Below are positions 27,041 through 36,089 of a DNA stretch of 61,593 bases, piece after piece. Position 1 is the stretch's first letter. Each line of letters opens with the position of its first letter. The stretch comes from Streptomyces atratus (GTDB lineage: Bacteria > Actinomycetota > Actinomycetes > Streptomycetales > Streptomycetaceae): positions 1-61,593 of the forward strand of contig NZ_FPJO01000035.1 of NCBI RefSeq assembly GCF_900119365.1, read 5' to 3'. Both the position numbers and the translations under genes were made by a program. The notes beneath the pieces were generated by a model. The model made no database searches. It was not told the origin of the DNA and saw nothing but the letters and a program-made list of their open reading frames with translations.

Positions 27041-28977
27041 CCGCCGGATCCCCGTCCGGCACCGTCGAGACGGGCTTCGACTACGTGGTCGTCGGCGCCG
27101 GGGCCGGCGGCGGCCCCTTGGCGGCCAACCTCGCCGCGGCGGGCATGCGGGTGCTGCTCCTCGACGCGGGCGGCGCCGAGGAGAACGACAACTACCTGGT
27201 GCCCGCCTTCCACGCCGACGCCTCCGAGGACCCGGTCCAGCGCTGGGACTACTTCGTCCGGCACTACGCCGACGACGAGCAGCAGCTACGCGACAGCAAG
27301 TTCGTGCCGGACCGGGACATCCTCTATCCGCGGGCCGGAGCGGTCGGCGGCTGCACCGCGCATCACGCGCTGATCACCGTCTATCCGTACAACAGCGACT
27401 GGGACGCGATCGCGCGGGAGACCGGCGACGCGTCGTGGCACAGTGCGGCGATGCGCCGGTACTTCGAACGGCTGGAACGCTGTACGTACCGGCCCCACCC
27501 CAAGGAGCCGCCCCGGAACCGGCTGCTGGCCGCGGTGCTGAAGCGGCTCCCCCTCACCGCGGAACGCTACCGCAACGACGGACGCCACGGGTTCGACGGC
27601 TGGCTGCCGACGAACCTCGCCGATCCCGAGCTCGTCATCCATGACAAGCAGCTGCTGAAGGTGATCCTCTCGGCCGCGCAGGACTCGCTGGCCGACTTTC
27701 TCGGACGTCCCCTCTCCCCACTGGAAGGGCTCGGTCCCCTCGTCGACCCCAATGACTGGCGCGTGCAGACACACGCCCTGCAGGGACTGTGGCAGATCCC
27801 GATCTCCACCGCGGACGGACGGCGCAGCGCCGCCCGCGAGCGCGTCCAGGCCGTGCGGCGCAGCCACCCGGACAACCTGGTCGTCCGTACGCACGCCCTG
27901 GTGGCGCAGGTGGTGCTGGACGAGACCGGCACGACCGCGGTCGGCGTCGACTACCTGGACGAGCCGCACGCCTACCGAGCCGACCCCCACACCCCCGACG
28001 GCTCCGGAACACTGGTCCGGCGCAGGGTCCTCGCCTCACGTGAGGTGATCCTGGCCGCGGGTGCCTTCAACACTCCCCAGCTGCTGATGCTCTCGGGCAT
28101 CGGCCCGCGTGAGGAGCTGGAGCGCCACGGCATCCGCGTACGGGTCGATCTCCCGGGCGTGGGCGCCAATCTGCAGGACCGTTACGAGGTCGGCGTGGTC
28201 AGCCAGATGGACCGCGAGTTCCCTGTCATCAAGGACTGCGACTTCCATGCGCCTCGGCCCGGAGCCGACCCGGACCACTGCTATAGGGCCTGGCAGCGCG
28301 GCGAGGGGCTGTACACGACGAATGGCGCCGTCCTGGGCATCACCCGTAAGTCCCGCCCGGAGCTCGACGTCCCGGATCTGTTCATCTTCGGCGGCCCGTT
28401 CGACTTCCGCGGCTACTACCCCGGCTACTCGCTCGACCTGACCCGCCACCGGGACCGGTTCACCTGGGCGATCCTCAAGAGCCGCACCCGCAACACCGGG
28501 GGCCAGGTGAGGCTGCGCTCCGCCGACCCCCGTGACACCCCCCTGGTGAACTTCCACTCGTTCGCCGAAGGCACGGATGGCAACGGTCTGGATCTCGAGG
28601 CGATGACCGGCGCGGTGGAGTTCGTACGCAGGATGAACCGCAAGGCCGGCTCGGTCACTCTCAAGGAACTGTGGCCCGGCGAGGAGATCCGCGGCCGCGA
28701 GGACGTCCGCCGCTTCGTACGGGACGAGGCATGGGGGCACCACGCCTCGTGCAGCTGCAGGATGGGCCGGGCCGGCGATCCCTCGGCCGTCGTGGACAGC
28801 CGCTTCCGCGTGTTCGGCGTGGACCGCCTGCGGGTCGTCGACGCCTCGGTCTTCCCCCGCATTCCCGGATTCTTCATCGCCACCCCGGTCTACATGATCA
28901 GCGAGAAGGCGAGCGACGTGATCCTCGGAGCCGCGTCGCACTCCTCCAACCGAGCAGGGACCCAAGGAGCAGCGTGA
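27037..28977 (+). CDS. GMC-family FAD-dependent oxidoreductase
   Basis: 646 residues. The FAD-binding Rossmann motif VVVGAGAGGGPLAANLA is at about residues 15-31, with the ADP-ribose-binding acid in LLLDAGG. GMC signature blocks follow: RAGAVGGCTAHHA, LAAGAFNTPQLLMLSGIG near residue 345, and a C-terminal HHASCSCRMG with the active-site His, ending VVDASVFPRIPGFFIATP. The family oxidises alcohols or related substrates using FAD. GTG 27037 overlaps the upstream gene by four bases, and its stop shares one base with the next start. With an alpha-dioxygenase next door, a long-chain alcohol or aldehyde is a reasonable substrate, but cholesterol- or choline-type substrates cannot be excluded. Confidence 0.88.
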   Translation: MTAGSPSGTVETGFDYVVVGAGAGGGPLAANLAAAGMRVLLLDAGGAEENDNYLVPAFHADASEDPVQRWDYFVRHYADDEQQLRDSKFVPDRDILYPRAGAVGGCTAHHALITVYPYNSDWDAIARETGDASWHSAAMRRYFERLERCTYRPHPKEPPRNRLLAAVLKRLPLTAERYRNDGRHGFDGWLPTNLADPELVIHDKQLLKVILSAAQDSLADFLGRPLSPLEGLGPLVDPNDWRVQTHALQGLWQIPISTADGRRSAARERVQAVRRSHPDNLVVRTHALVAQVVLDETGTTAVGVDYLDEPHAYRADPHTPDGSGTLVRRRVLASREVILAAGAFNTPQLLMLSGIGPREELERHGIRVRVDLPGVGANLQDRYEVGVVSQMDREFPVIKDCDFHAPRPGADPDHCYRAWQRGEGLYTTNGAVLGITRKSRPELDVPDLFIFGGPFDFRGYYPGYSLDLTRHRDRFTWAILKSRTRNTGGQVRLRSADPRDTPLVNFHSFAEGTDGNGLDLEAMTGAVEFVRRMNRKAGSVTLKELWPGEEIRGREDVRRFVRDEAWGHHASCSCRMGRAGDPSAVVDSRFRVFGVDRLRVVDASVFPRIPGFFIATPVYMISEKASDVILGAASHSSNRAGTQGAA

Positions 28978-30833
28978 TGACCAAGAAACGAACGGCCCGA
29001 CAGCGATCCGGCTCCGGATACCGCGGGTCACTCCCCTGGCGTGTCGTCACCGGCCTCGCCGAGTACGCGGACCGGCGCGCCGGCTGGAACCACCTGGCGG
29101 TCACCCCCGGTCTGCTGACCCTTTTCGGGCTACGCGTGAGACTTCGTCAGAATAACCTCCACGACACCACTGTGCTGCCGTCCGTCGGGCTCCCCGAACC
29201 GGCGCCACCTTCCGCGAGCCACAAGGTCAACCGGACCGCCGACGGCAGCCACAACGACCTCGACGAGCCACGCATGGGCATGGCGGGAACCCGCTTCGGC
29301 CGCAACATCCCGCTCGACAGGATCGTCCCGGCCACGCCCGAGTGGGTGCTGTCCAGGCCGAACCCGCGCGAGGTCAGCCGTGCCCTTCTCACCCGGGACG
29401 AGCTGATCCCGGCCGAGTCGGTGAACTCGCTGGTCGCCGCCTGGCTCCAGTTCATGATCCGCGACTGGTTCAGCCACGGCACGAGCCCCACGGAACAGCC
29501 CTGGGAAGTGCCCCTCATGGACGACGACCCGTGGCCGGAGCGTCCGATGCGGATCATGCGGACACCGAACGACCCGACCCGCGACCCGCAGGCGCCGACG
29601 GGGACCCCCGACACCCGCGTCAACGTCTCCTCCCACTGGTGGGACGCGTCCCAGATCTACGGTACGAGCGAGGAGGAGCAGCTCCGGATGCGCAACGGCA
29701 CGCTGGGCAAACTGCGCCTGTGGGACGAGCAGTCCATGCTGCCCACCGACCCCGATAGCGACCCGTCGCGCGTACCCGGCTTCTGGCTCGGTCTCGCCAT
29801 GATGCAGAACCTGTTCACCCGGGAGCACAACGCGATCTGCGACCATCTCCATGCCGCCTACCCGTCCTGGGACGACGAGGAGCTGTTCCAGAGGGCCCGG
29901 CTCGTCAACGCCGCGCTACTCGCCAAGATCCACACGGTCGAGTGGACCCCCGCAGTGATCAGTCACCCCACCACGGTCAAGGCCCTGCGGGCCAACTGGT
30001 GGGGCATCGCGGGCGAACGCGTCCACAATCTCTTCGGCCGGATCAGCGAGAGCGAGGTCCTCAGCGGTATCCCCGGCGGAGCCACGGACCACTACGGCAT
30101 CCCGTACAGCCTCACCGAGGAGTTCGTGGCCGTCTACCGCATGCATCCGCTCATTCGCGACGACTGGCATCTGCGCTCCGCGGCCGACAATGGCACCCTG
30201 GGCCACTGCACCTTTCGTGACATCGCCGGTCCCGAGGCGCTGAAGGTCCTGAAGAGCACGTCGATGAGCGACCTGCTCTACAGCTTCGGCACGCTCCACC
30301 CGGGTCTGGTCACTCTGCACAACTTCCCGAAGTTCCTGCAGGGGTACGAGCGCCCCGACGGTCAGCTCCAGGACCTCGCCGCCACCGACATCCTGCGCAG
30401 CCGGGAGCTGGGCGTCCCCCGCTACAACGAGTTCCGCCGGCTGCTGCGGCTGAAGCCCGCCGAGACCTTCGAGGAACTGACGGGCAACCCGGCGTGGGCC
30501 AGGGAGATCAAGCGGCTCTACGCGGACGACATCGAGAAGGTCGACCTGACGGTCGGGATGTACGCGGAGCGCCTTCCGGCCGGGTTCGCCTTCAGCGACA
30601 CGGCGTTCCGTATCTTCATCCTGATGGCCTCGCGCCGGCTGAACAGCGACCGCTTCTTCACCGAGTACTACACCCCGGAGGTGTACTCCAAGGCCGGTAT
30701 GGCCTGGATCGACGACAACAGCATGATCACCGTACTGCTGCGCCACCACCCGGAACTGCGCACGGCCCTCGCGGGGCTGGACAACGCGTTCGTGCCGTGG
30801 CACACCCCACGGAGCAGCGGTACGAACGGCTGA
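28977..30833 (+). CDS. Heme peroxidase of the alpha-dioxygenase type (fatty-acid alpha-oxidation)
   Basis: 618 residues from ATG 28977 (AAGGAGCAG upstream). It belongs to the cyclooxygenase/animal peroxidase superfamily. Sequence blocks resemble plant alpha-dioxygenase rather than fungal diol synthases: WWDASQIYG, then LFTREHNAICDHL, ARLVNAALLAKIHTVEWTP and ANWWG. Key residues fall almost exactly where alpha-DOX has them: distal His167 (DWFSH), catalytic Tyr387 and proximal heme His390 (VYRMH). Such enzymes add oxygen at the alpha carbon of fatty acids, giving 2-hydroperoxides that yield shortened aldehydes. No signal peptide is present. It is the last gene of a three-gene coupled operon; no terminator is obvious after it. 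Confidence 0.82.
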   Translation: MTKKRTARQRSGSGYRGSLPWRVVTGLAEYADRRAGWNHLAVTPGLLTLFGLRVRLRQNNLHDTTVLPSVGLPEPAPPSASHKVNRTADGSHNDLDEPRMGMAGTRFGRNIPLDRIVPATPEWVLSRPNPREVSRALLTRDELIPAESVNSLVAAWLQFMIRDWFSHGTSPTEQPWEVPLMDDDPWPERPMRIMRTPNDPTRDPQAPTGTPDTRVNVSSHWWDASQIYGTSEEEQLRMRNGTLGKLRLWDEQSMLPTDPDSDPSRVPGFWLGLAMMQNLFTREHNAICDHLHAAYPSWDDEELFQRARLVNAALLAKIHTVEWTPAVISHPTTVKALRANWWGIAGERVHNLFGRISESEVLSGIPGGATDHYGIPYSLTEEFVAVYRMHPLIRDDWHLRSAADNGTLGHCTFRDIAGPEALKVLKSTSMSDLLYSFGTLHPGLVTLHNFPKFLQGYERPDGQLQDLAATDILRSRELGVPRYNEFRRLLRLKPAETFEELTGNPAWAREIKRLYADDIEKVDLTVGMYAERLPAGFAFSDTAFRIFILMASRRLNSDRFFTEYYTPEVYSKAGMAWIDDNSMITVLLRHHPELRTALAGLDNAFVPWHTPRSSGTNG

Positions 30834-30928
30834 CGGTGAGTATGGTTGCCCGCCGCCGAAGTCCGGCCACCATACGGGGCGCGGATGGGCCCGGATGGGG
30901 CAGCCGCGCGGCACGATCCGCATCATGA

Positions 30929-31255
30929 GCTCACCTGCCACTGGCCCTGGCCGCCACCTACCTCATCGACACCGGCATCGACTGCGCCACCTACCGACAA
31001 CTGCTGACCGACCGCGCCCGCACACTCAAGGACGCCCTGCCCGAGCCCGACGCGCTTCCCGACGACCACGCCACCACAGCCGCCGCCTGGTCCCTGTCCA
31101 TCGAACGCGCCAACCACCTACGCCCGGCAGGCCTGGCCCACCCCATGCTGCAACTGGCCGCGATGCTCGACCCCAACGGCATCCCAGCACCCGTCCTGAC
31201 CGCACCTGCGGCCTTGGACTACCTCACCGAACACCGCACCCCCGGCCAGGAACCC
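30929..31255 (+). pseudogene. NB-ARC/TPR protein fragment
   Basis: After an in-frame stop at 30926-30928, the frame reads HLPLALAATYLIDTGIDCA, then ALPDDHATTAAAWSLSIERA and LQLAAMLDPNGIPAPVLT. These are consecutive blocks from the C-terminal part of the NB-ARC domain in Streptomyces NB-ARC/TPR proteins. Similarity ends near 31,255, where the expected next block is replaced by unrelated sequence. No ATPase or TPR parts remain. Confidence 0.6.
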
Positions 31256-31406
31256 AGCACGAGCGACAGCGGCAGGTCAGCGCGCAGGACGCATCTATCT
31301 CAAGGCGTTCAGAGCATTTGCGTACGTCCAGCACCGACGAGGGCCAACATCCACGCTGTGGCGGTGGCCGGTGAGTGCCAAGACATGCCCCGTCTGTCCG
31401 AAGGCC

Positions 31407-31634
31407 TCATGGGCCAAGCCGACCGTACGCATCCACCCGGCACCCTGCACGGCCACCACCACTCGAACGACCTGCCGGACTGCTCGTCCTGCTGGACCGC
31501 TCTTGACTCCGGATTAGGCCGACCCGTACGCCGAACTGCCGGACGGAAGGGCTCTCGCCGGTCTCGGCGATCCAGTCCCGAATCATGTGCAGGGCCGCTT
31601 CCTGCCGGGCGGACAGAACGTCCGGCCGGGTCAT
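31407..31634 (-). CDS. Truncated LexA-like winged-helix protein
   Basis: 75 residues from ATG 31634, which overlaps the stop of the upstream gene (ATGA). The first 40 residues match the LexA DNA-binding helix pattern: LSARQEAALHMIRDWIAETG then PSVRQFGVRVGL. After VGL the expected S-S-x-x-V-x-Y-Q-L recognition helix is missing and the sequence turns serine/arginine-rich, suggesting a frameshift close to 31,520. It could bind DNA only weakly, if at all. Short genes of this type usually follow a small partner protein, as here. Confidence 0.45.
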   Translation of the reverse strand: MTRPDVLSARQEAALHMIRDWIAETGESPSVRQFGVRVGLIRSQERSSRTSSPAGRSSGGGRAGCRVDAYGRLGP

Positions 31635-31871
31635 GCCGCTCTCGTCTCGCGCTGCTCCTGGCGGTGAGCGAGCCGGCGCGGCTCGACCCGGGCGGCAGGT
31701 GTGCCGGGCGGTGTGGACCAGAACGGATGCCGCAGCAGGTAGGCGGACAGGTCCAGGAGGTGGCGGCGCAGCGCGGTGGTGTGGCGGGGGCGAGGTTCGG
31801 CGAGCTGCCGGTAGGTGGCGAGCCAGTCGCGCTGGGCCCGGACCAGGTCGTCAGAGATGGGAGAACGTCAT
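31631..31871 (-). pseudogene. Small conserved Streptomyces protein, frameshifted at its start
   Basis: The frame DDLVRAQRDWLATYRQLAEP...TTALRRHLLDLS...HPFWST is a recognisable small protein commonly encoded just before a LexA-like gene. In this copy the only good start, ATG 31871 (MTFS), is one base out of frame with it and runs into TGA. A single-base deletion around the CCC at 31,860 would restore it. No function is known. It pairs with the truncated LexA-like gene downstream. Confidence 0.45.
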
Positions 31872-32117
31872 ACTCCGATTAGCCTCACGATTTCACGAAG
31901 TGGGCTGTCCGGCAGGTGATCAGCAACGCAGAAAGCGCCTCTGAACAGCAAGAATAAGGATTGCCGGGTCCGGCAAGCCCGTCGGCGCTCTGCTGCGGCC
32001 GCGGTCTTGTGGGTGGCCGACCGATGCCGGGCCGCCGCGCCAGGTTGGACTTTCGTCGTTGGCCGTCGCGACCAATGGCCGACTCGGAGCGGGTGGAGAG
32101 GGTCTTAACCTAGCCGG

Positions 32118-33944
32118 GTGACTCGTGTGGAATCTACGGCCCTTAAAGCATCGGCTCGCCAGGCACTGGCGGCGAGGCTGCGTTCGGCGATCCCGCGGCT
32201 GGCTGCCCCGGGCAGGGCTCTCTTGGCTCCCGGAATGTGGTCTCCCTGGCGCATCGTGGGCGAAGCGCTGCTGAGCGTAGCGTTCGGGCTGCTGGGAGCA
32301 GGTCTCGCGGCCCTGGACCACGGCGGCGCCGTACGGATCGCTGCCGCCGGGCTGGCGATCGCAGCGCTGTCACTTTTGCGCCGGACGCTGCCCACGACCG
32401 TGCTGCTGGTGACCGCCGTCGGCTCTGTCCTGTTCGGCGGTCTCGCTCCGTTGGTCCTTGTCGCCGCATGGTCGGCGGGGCGGCGGATCGACGGGGTCGG
32501 CAAGGCCGTCGGCACCTTCGCCCTCGCATACGTCCTCAACCTCGGCCTGGCAGTCGTGCAGGCGCTGCCTCACCTCTCACTGCCCCGCTTGGTCTTCGAC
32601 GTCCTGTGGCCGCTGGTCGCGATCATCGCGCCCGGCCTAGCCGGCCGCCACCGGTCGCAGCACCATACGCTGGCCGACACGCTCCGGGAGTACGACGCCC
32701 AGCAGCAACGCGAGCGCGCGATGATCGCCGGACAGGCCCGGGCGCGGGAGCGTCAGCGCATTGCGCAGGACATGCACGACAGCCTCGGCCATCAGCTGGT
32801 GCTCATCTCGGTGCACGCGGGCGCGCTGGAGGTGGACCGCGAGCTGACCGGACGGCAGCGGGAGGCAGTGGGGGTGCTGCGCGAGGCGTCGGTGGCCGCG
32901 ATGCACGAGCTGCGCGAGGTGGTACAGGTGATGCGGGACAGCATGGAGGCCCCACACGAGGACCCCCGCACCACCCCAGGCGTCGCGGCTGCGGCGGCGG
33001 AGGACACCACGGCGCTGTCGCGCGGGGTGGCGGGCATCGAGGGCCTGGTAGGAACGTCCCGGAGCGCGGGCGCGGCAGTGGAGCTGCGGCACTCCGGCGA
33101 GCCGTGCCCGCTCCCCCCGACCGCCGGTCACGCGGCGTACCGCATCGTCCAGGAGGGCCTGACCAACGCCCACAAGCACGCCCCGGGCGCCCCGATCACC
33201 GTCGAGCTGCGGTATGAGCCGGACTCGCTGGTCGTGGAGGTCGCCAACGGACCCGCAACCGGTACGACGGACGACGGCCGAGGCGTGGTGAGCGGCGGCC
33301 AGGGGCTGACCGGGCTCGGTGAGCGGACCAGGCTCATCGGGGGCATGGTGCACGCGGGCCCGACGGCGGACGGCGGCTTCCGGCTGGCGGGCGTGCTGCC
33401 GTACACATCGCCGGAAGGCGGTGTCCCGAGCCCCGCGCCCGGCAACGTGGCAACGACGTTCGTCGATCCAACAGGCGCCTTTTGGCAGCAGACCCCGGGG
33501 GACTCCTTGGACGAGGGTGGTCCTGTCATGAACGGGAACGGTCTGAAGGAGTTGGCCAAGGCAATGAGCAGGAAGAACGGAAGCGGCGTAGCCATCGGCT
33601 GCGGGATGGCGGTACTGATCCCTCTGCTGCTGGTGATCGGCGCCGTCGGCGTCGGGGGATACGTCCTCCTGAACAAGGCGGAAAAGGCCAGGATCGAGCC
33701 GAAGCAGTACGACGCGGTGAAGGTGGGCCAGTCCGAGGCAGAGATCCGCAAGCAGTTGCCCAAGGAGAACTCCTTCGTGACCGACGGCCTGGAAATGGGT
33801 GCGCCGCCCGTGCCCAAGGGCGCGAAGTGCCTCAGCCTGACTTCCACGGAGCCCAGCAGCAATCCGGACATGGAGCCGGTCTTCCGGTTCTGCTTCAAGG
33901 ACGGCAAGTTGATCGAGAAGAAGTCCTTCGAGGTGGAGAACTGA
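32118..33944 (+). CDS. NarL-class sensor histidine kinase reading into a second membrane-anchored domain
   Basis: 608 residues from GTG 32118. Four to five membrane helices fill residues 45-180. A HisKA_3 dimerisation domain has the phospho-acceptor His220 in ERQRIAQDMHDSLGHQL, and the ATPase domain has the N-box QEGLTNAHKHA and the G-box GQGLTGLGER, ending near residue 437. The kinase would normally stop here. Instead the frame continues through a disordered stretch to a membrane helix (about 492-520) and a BamE/SmpA-like segment VKVGQSEAEIRKQLP. An internal ATG at 33528 with a GAGGGTGG site seven bases upstream could start this 139-residue part as a separate protein. The response regulator follows after 74 bases. 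Confidence 0.85.
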   Translation: MTRVESTALKASARQALAARLRSAIPRLAAPGRALLAPGMWSPWRIVGEALLSVAFGLLGAGLAALDHGGAVRIAAAGLAIAALSLLRRTLPTTVLLVTAVGSVLFGGLAPLVLVAAWSAGRRIDGVGKAVGTFALAYVLNLGLAVVQALPHLSLPRLVFDVLWPLVAIIAPGLAGRHRSQHHTLADTLREYDAQQQRERAMIAGQARARERQRIAQDMHDSLGHQLVLISVHAGALEVDRELTGRQREAVGVLREASVAAMHELREVVQVMRDSMEAPHEDPRTTPGVAAAAAEDTTALSRGVAGIEGLVGTSRSAGAAVELRHSGEPCPLPPTAGHAAYRIVQEGLTNAHKHAPGAPITVELRYEPDSLVVEVANGPATGTTDDGRGVVSGGQGLTGLGERTRLIGGMVHAGPTADGGFRLAGVLPYTSPEGGVPSPAPGNVATTFVDPTGAFWQQTPGDSLDEGGPVMNGNGLKELAKAMSRKNGSGVAIGCGMAVLIPLLLVIGAVGVGGYVLLNKAEKARIEPKQYDAVKVGQSEAEIRKQLPKENSFVTDGLEMGAPPVPKGAKCLSLTSTEPSSNPDMEPVFRFCFKDGKLIEKKSFEVEN

Positions 33945-34018
33945 GTAGTATCGGGCGCTCGATCAGGAATGATGGCGAGTGACCGCAGGTAGACACTCAA
34001 GGACCGCGCAGGAGAGTC

Positions 34019-34672
34019 ATGATCAGGGTTCTCGTCACGGATGACGAGCCGCTCATCCGGGCAGGCGTCAGGATGATTCTCTCCTCCGCCGACGACATCG
34101 AAGTCGTCGCCGAGGCGGCGAACGGCCGTGAGGCGGTCGAACTGGCCCAGACCAGCCGCGTGGACGTCGTGCTGCTCGACATCCAGATGCCGGTCATGGA
34201 CGGGCTGACGGCCCTGGCCGAGCTGCACCGGACCGTGCCTGACACGCGGGTGCTGATCCTGACAACCTTCGGGGAACAGCAGAACGTACTGCGCGCCCTG
34301 ACCGGGGGCAGCGTGGGCTTTCTGCTCAAGGACTCGGCGCCCGCGGAACTCATGCGCGCGGTCCGGGCTGCCGCGGCCGGAGACGCGTACCTGTCGCCGG
34401 GTGCCACCCGCCGTGTCGTGGACTCGTTGGCGTCCAGCCAGAGCGCTCACCGTGCCGAGCGGGCCCGCCGCCGGCTGGACGCGCTGACCAACCGCGAGCT
34501 GGAGGTCCTGGCGCTGCTGGGTGAGGGCCTGTCCAACGCGGACGCCGGTCAGCGGATCCATATGAGCGAGGCCACGGTCAAATCGTACGTGAGCCGGATC
34601 CTGACCAAGCTGGACTGCGGGAACCGGGTGCAGGCCGCACTGCTGGCACGAGACGCCGACCTGGGAACCTGA
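34019..34672 (+). CDS. NarL/LuxR-family response regulator
   Basis: 217 residues from ATG 34019. The receiver has the acidic pair DDE (8-10), phospho-acceptor Asp54 (LLDIQMP), the Thr in LILTTF and Lys in LLKDSAP. The C-terminal LuxR-type HTH is at about 150-205 (LTNRELEVLALLGEGLSNADAGQRIHMSEATVKSYVSRIL). It is the cognate partner of the kinase immediately upstream. Target genes are not evident. Confidence 0.93.
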   Translation: MIRVLVTDDEPLIRAGVRMILSSADDIEVVAEAANGREAVELAQTSRVDVVLLDIQMPVMDGLTALAELHRTVPDTRVLILTTFGEQQNVLRALTGGSVGFLLKDSAPAELMRAVRAAAAGDAYLSPGATRRVVDSLASSQSAHRAERARRRLDALTNRELEVLALLGEGLSNADAGQRIHMSEATVKSYVSRILTKLDCGNRVQAALLARDADLGT

Positions 34673-35314
34673 CCACACGATTCGATGACGTTGATGCAGA
34701 GCCCGCTGCGGATGGATCTCAACGGACAGGTCCGAGCCTCATTTGGCTTGTCCTACCTTCCAGACGTGGGTTTGAGGCGGTCATTCGTAAGATCGTCGGG
34801 CTCCAGGGGTTCTGGGTATGGCTGTCAGCTTGTCGCCGTCCGATGGCTCAAATGACTTGGCCGCCCGGAGCCCCGCGACGACTCGACCGCTAATTGGGAT
34901 ATGCGACTCGATCGCTTCGCAGGACAACGTCGGCGAGGTCGGGCCTTGCCCGAAGGCCCCTGGTCCCTGCTGCGGCGCGGTTGGCTCTCCAACGTCGCCT
35001 TCACCACGCCGGAACACCGCAGGCAACGAATCCGAAGCGGCCTGCGGCAACATCCAATACCGCAGCAACCTCGTAGACGGCTGCCTCACCGAAACGGGAC
35101 TGCCGATCAACCCCTGATCGTCGCAGACGACATCACGAGTTTCAACCGCAGTAACCACCCCTCGGCGTTAACACCGATCCGCAGCCGTGATCCAAATCGC
35201 CGCGATCAACCTCACGGCCCGACGCCTCACCCAACAGAACACCCGGAACCGGCGCGACACCTGACCCCGAAGAAACCAACAGCCGAGAATCAAACACTCA
35301 CTTGCACGACAAGG
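34673..35314. other. 642-base region without a supported gene
   Basis: Short frames exist on both strands, the longest 125 residues on the minus strand (34781-35158), but none has a ribosome site, recognisable motif or consistent third-position GC. It separates the two-component genes from the catabolic island and may contain decayed sequence. Confidence 0.4.
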
Positions 35315-36013
35315 TCAGTGCCCACACGCCCGCATGCCTCTGGCTCGGGCTGTCCTCGACGCCGTGTCGGAGCCGAGGAGGTCGAGGACTTCGAGGGCAC
35401 GGCTCGGCTGGGAAGCTGCGGAAGCCAGTACGCCTCCGCTGAATGTCGAACTGATGGCGGTGTCGCCTGGCAGCGGGCCGACGATGGCGACGCCCGGCAG
35501 GTCCATCAGCTCGCTGTGCTGCTGGAAGGCCAGGTCGGCCTGGCCGGATGACAGCAGGCTGCCGGCCGGAACCCCCGGTGGTGCCTGGACTTGCCGGTCG
35601 GAAAGCTCGTCGGCAAGACCCAGCCGGCTGATCAGATCGATCAGGGCCGTCCCGCTGGGACCGGTTGAATAGGCGATCTTCTTTGCGGACCTCAGAACGG
35701 CCCGCAGGTCGGATTCCGAGCCGAGCACTGGAACCGGTGATCCCTCCGGCACGGCGGCGACGACCTGGGAGATCCACAGCGGTCGCGCCGTGCCCGCCAG
35801 GAGGTACCCGTCCTTCTCCAGCGCGGTCAGCGCTCCGTCGGCGAGCACGAGCAAGTCGGCCTCGGCACCCTCGCGCACCCGTCGGGCGATCTCGACCCCG
35901 CCGCCGGCCTCGAAACGCACGGGAAGCCCGTGCGTGAGCCGGATGTGTTCGGACAGCTCGGCCAGTATCGACCGCGTCGCCATCGAGGACAGTCCGGAGA
36001 TCTCTCGGTCCAC
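35315..36013 (-). CDS. ModA-like periplasmic-binding-fold protein without signal peptide
   Basis: 232 residues from GTG 36013, with AAGGAGG six bases upstream. The fold follows molybdate-binding ModA: ATRSILAELSEHI, FEAGGGVEIARRVREGAEADLLVLADGAL, then a hinge and VGPLPGDTAISSTFSGGVLA. No signal peptide or lipobox precedes the domain, so it appears cytoplasmic, unlike a transport receptor. It is transcribed divergently from the IclR gene at the edge of the aromatic island. Similar ModA-fold proteins next to aromatic-acid genes may act as ligand sensors or tautomerase-linked accessory proteins; the role here is open. Confidence 0.65.
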   Translation of the reverse strand: MDREISGLSSMATRSILAELSEHIRLTHGLPVRFEAGGGVEIARRVREGAEADLLVLADGALTALEKDGYLLAGTARPLWISQVVAAVPEGSPVPVLGSESDLRAVLRSAKKIAYSTGPSGTALIDLISRLGLADELSDRQVQAPPGVPAGSLLSSGQADLAFQQHSELMDLPGVAIVGPLPGDTAISSTFSGGVLASAASQPSRALEVLDLLGSDTASRTARARGMRACGH

Positions 36014-36089
36014 AGCGCCTCCTTGGTGTTCCGGCAGATGGTACGGCGCTCGTTCGGGGAGCTCAACGCCGGTCTGCGAGACTGACCGC

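Noticed and set aside
34781..35158. 125-codon minus-strand frame in the gap after the response regulator
   Set aside because: No ribosome site, no motif, no consistent codon bias.
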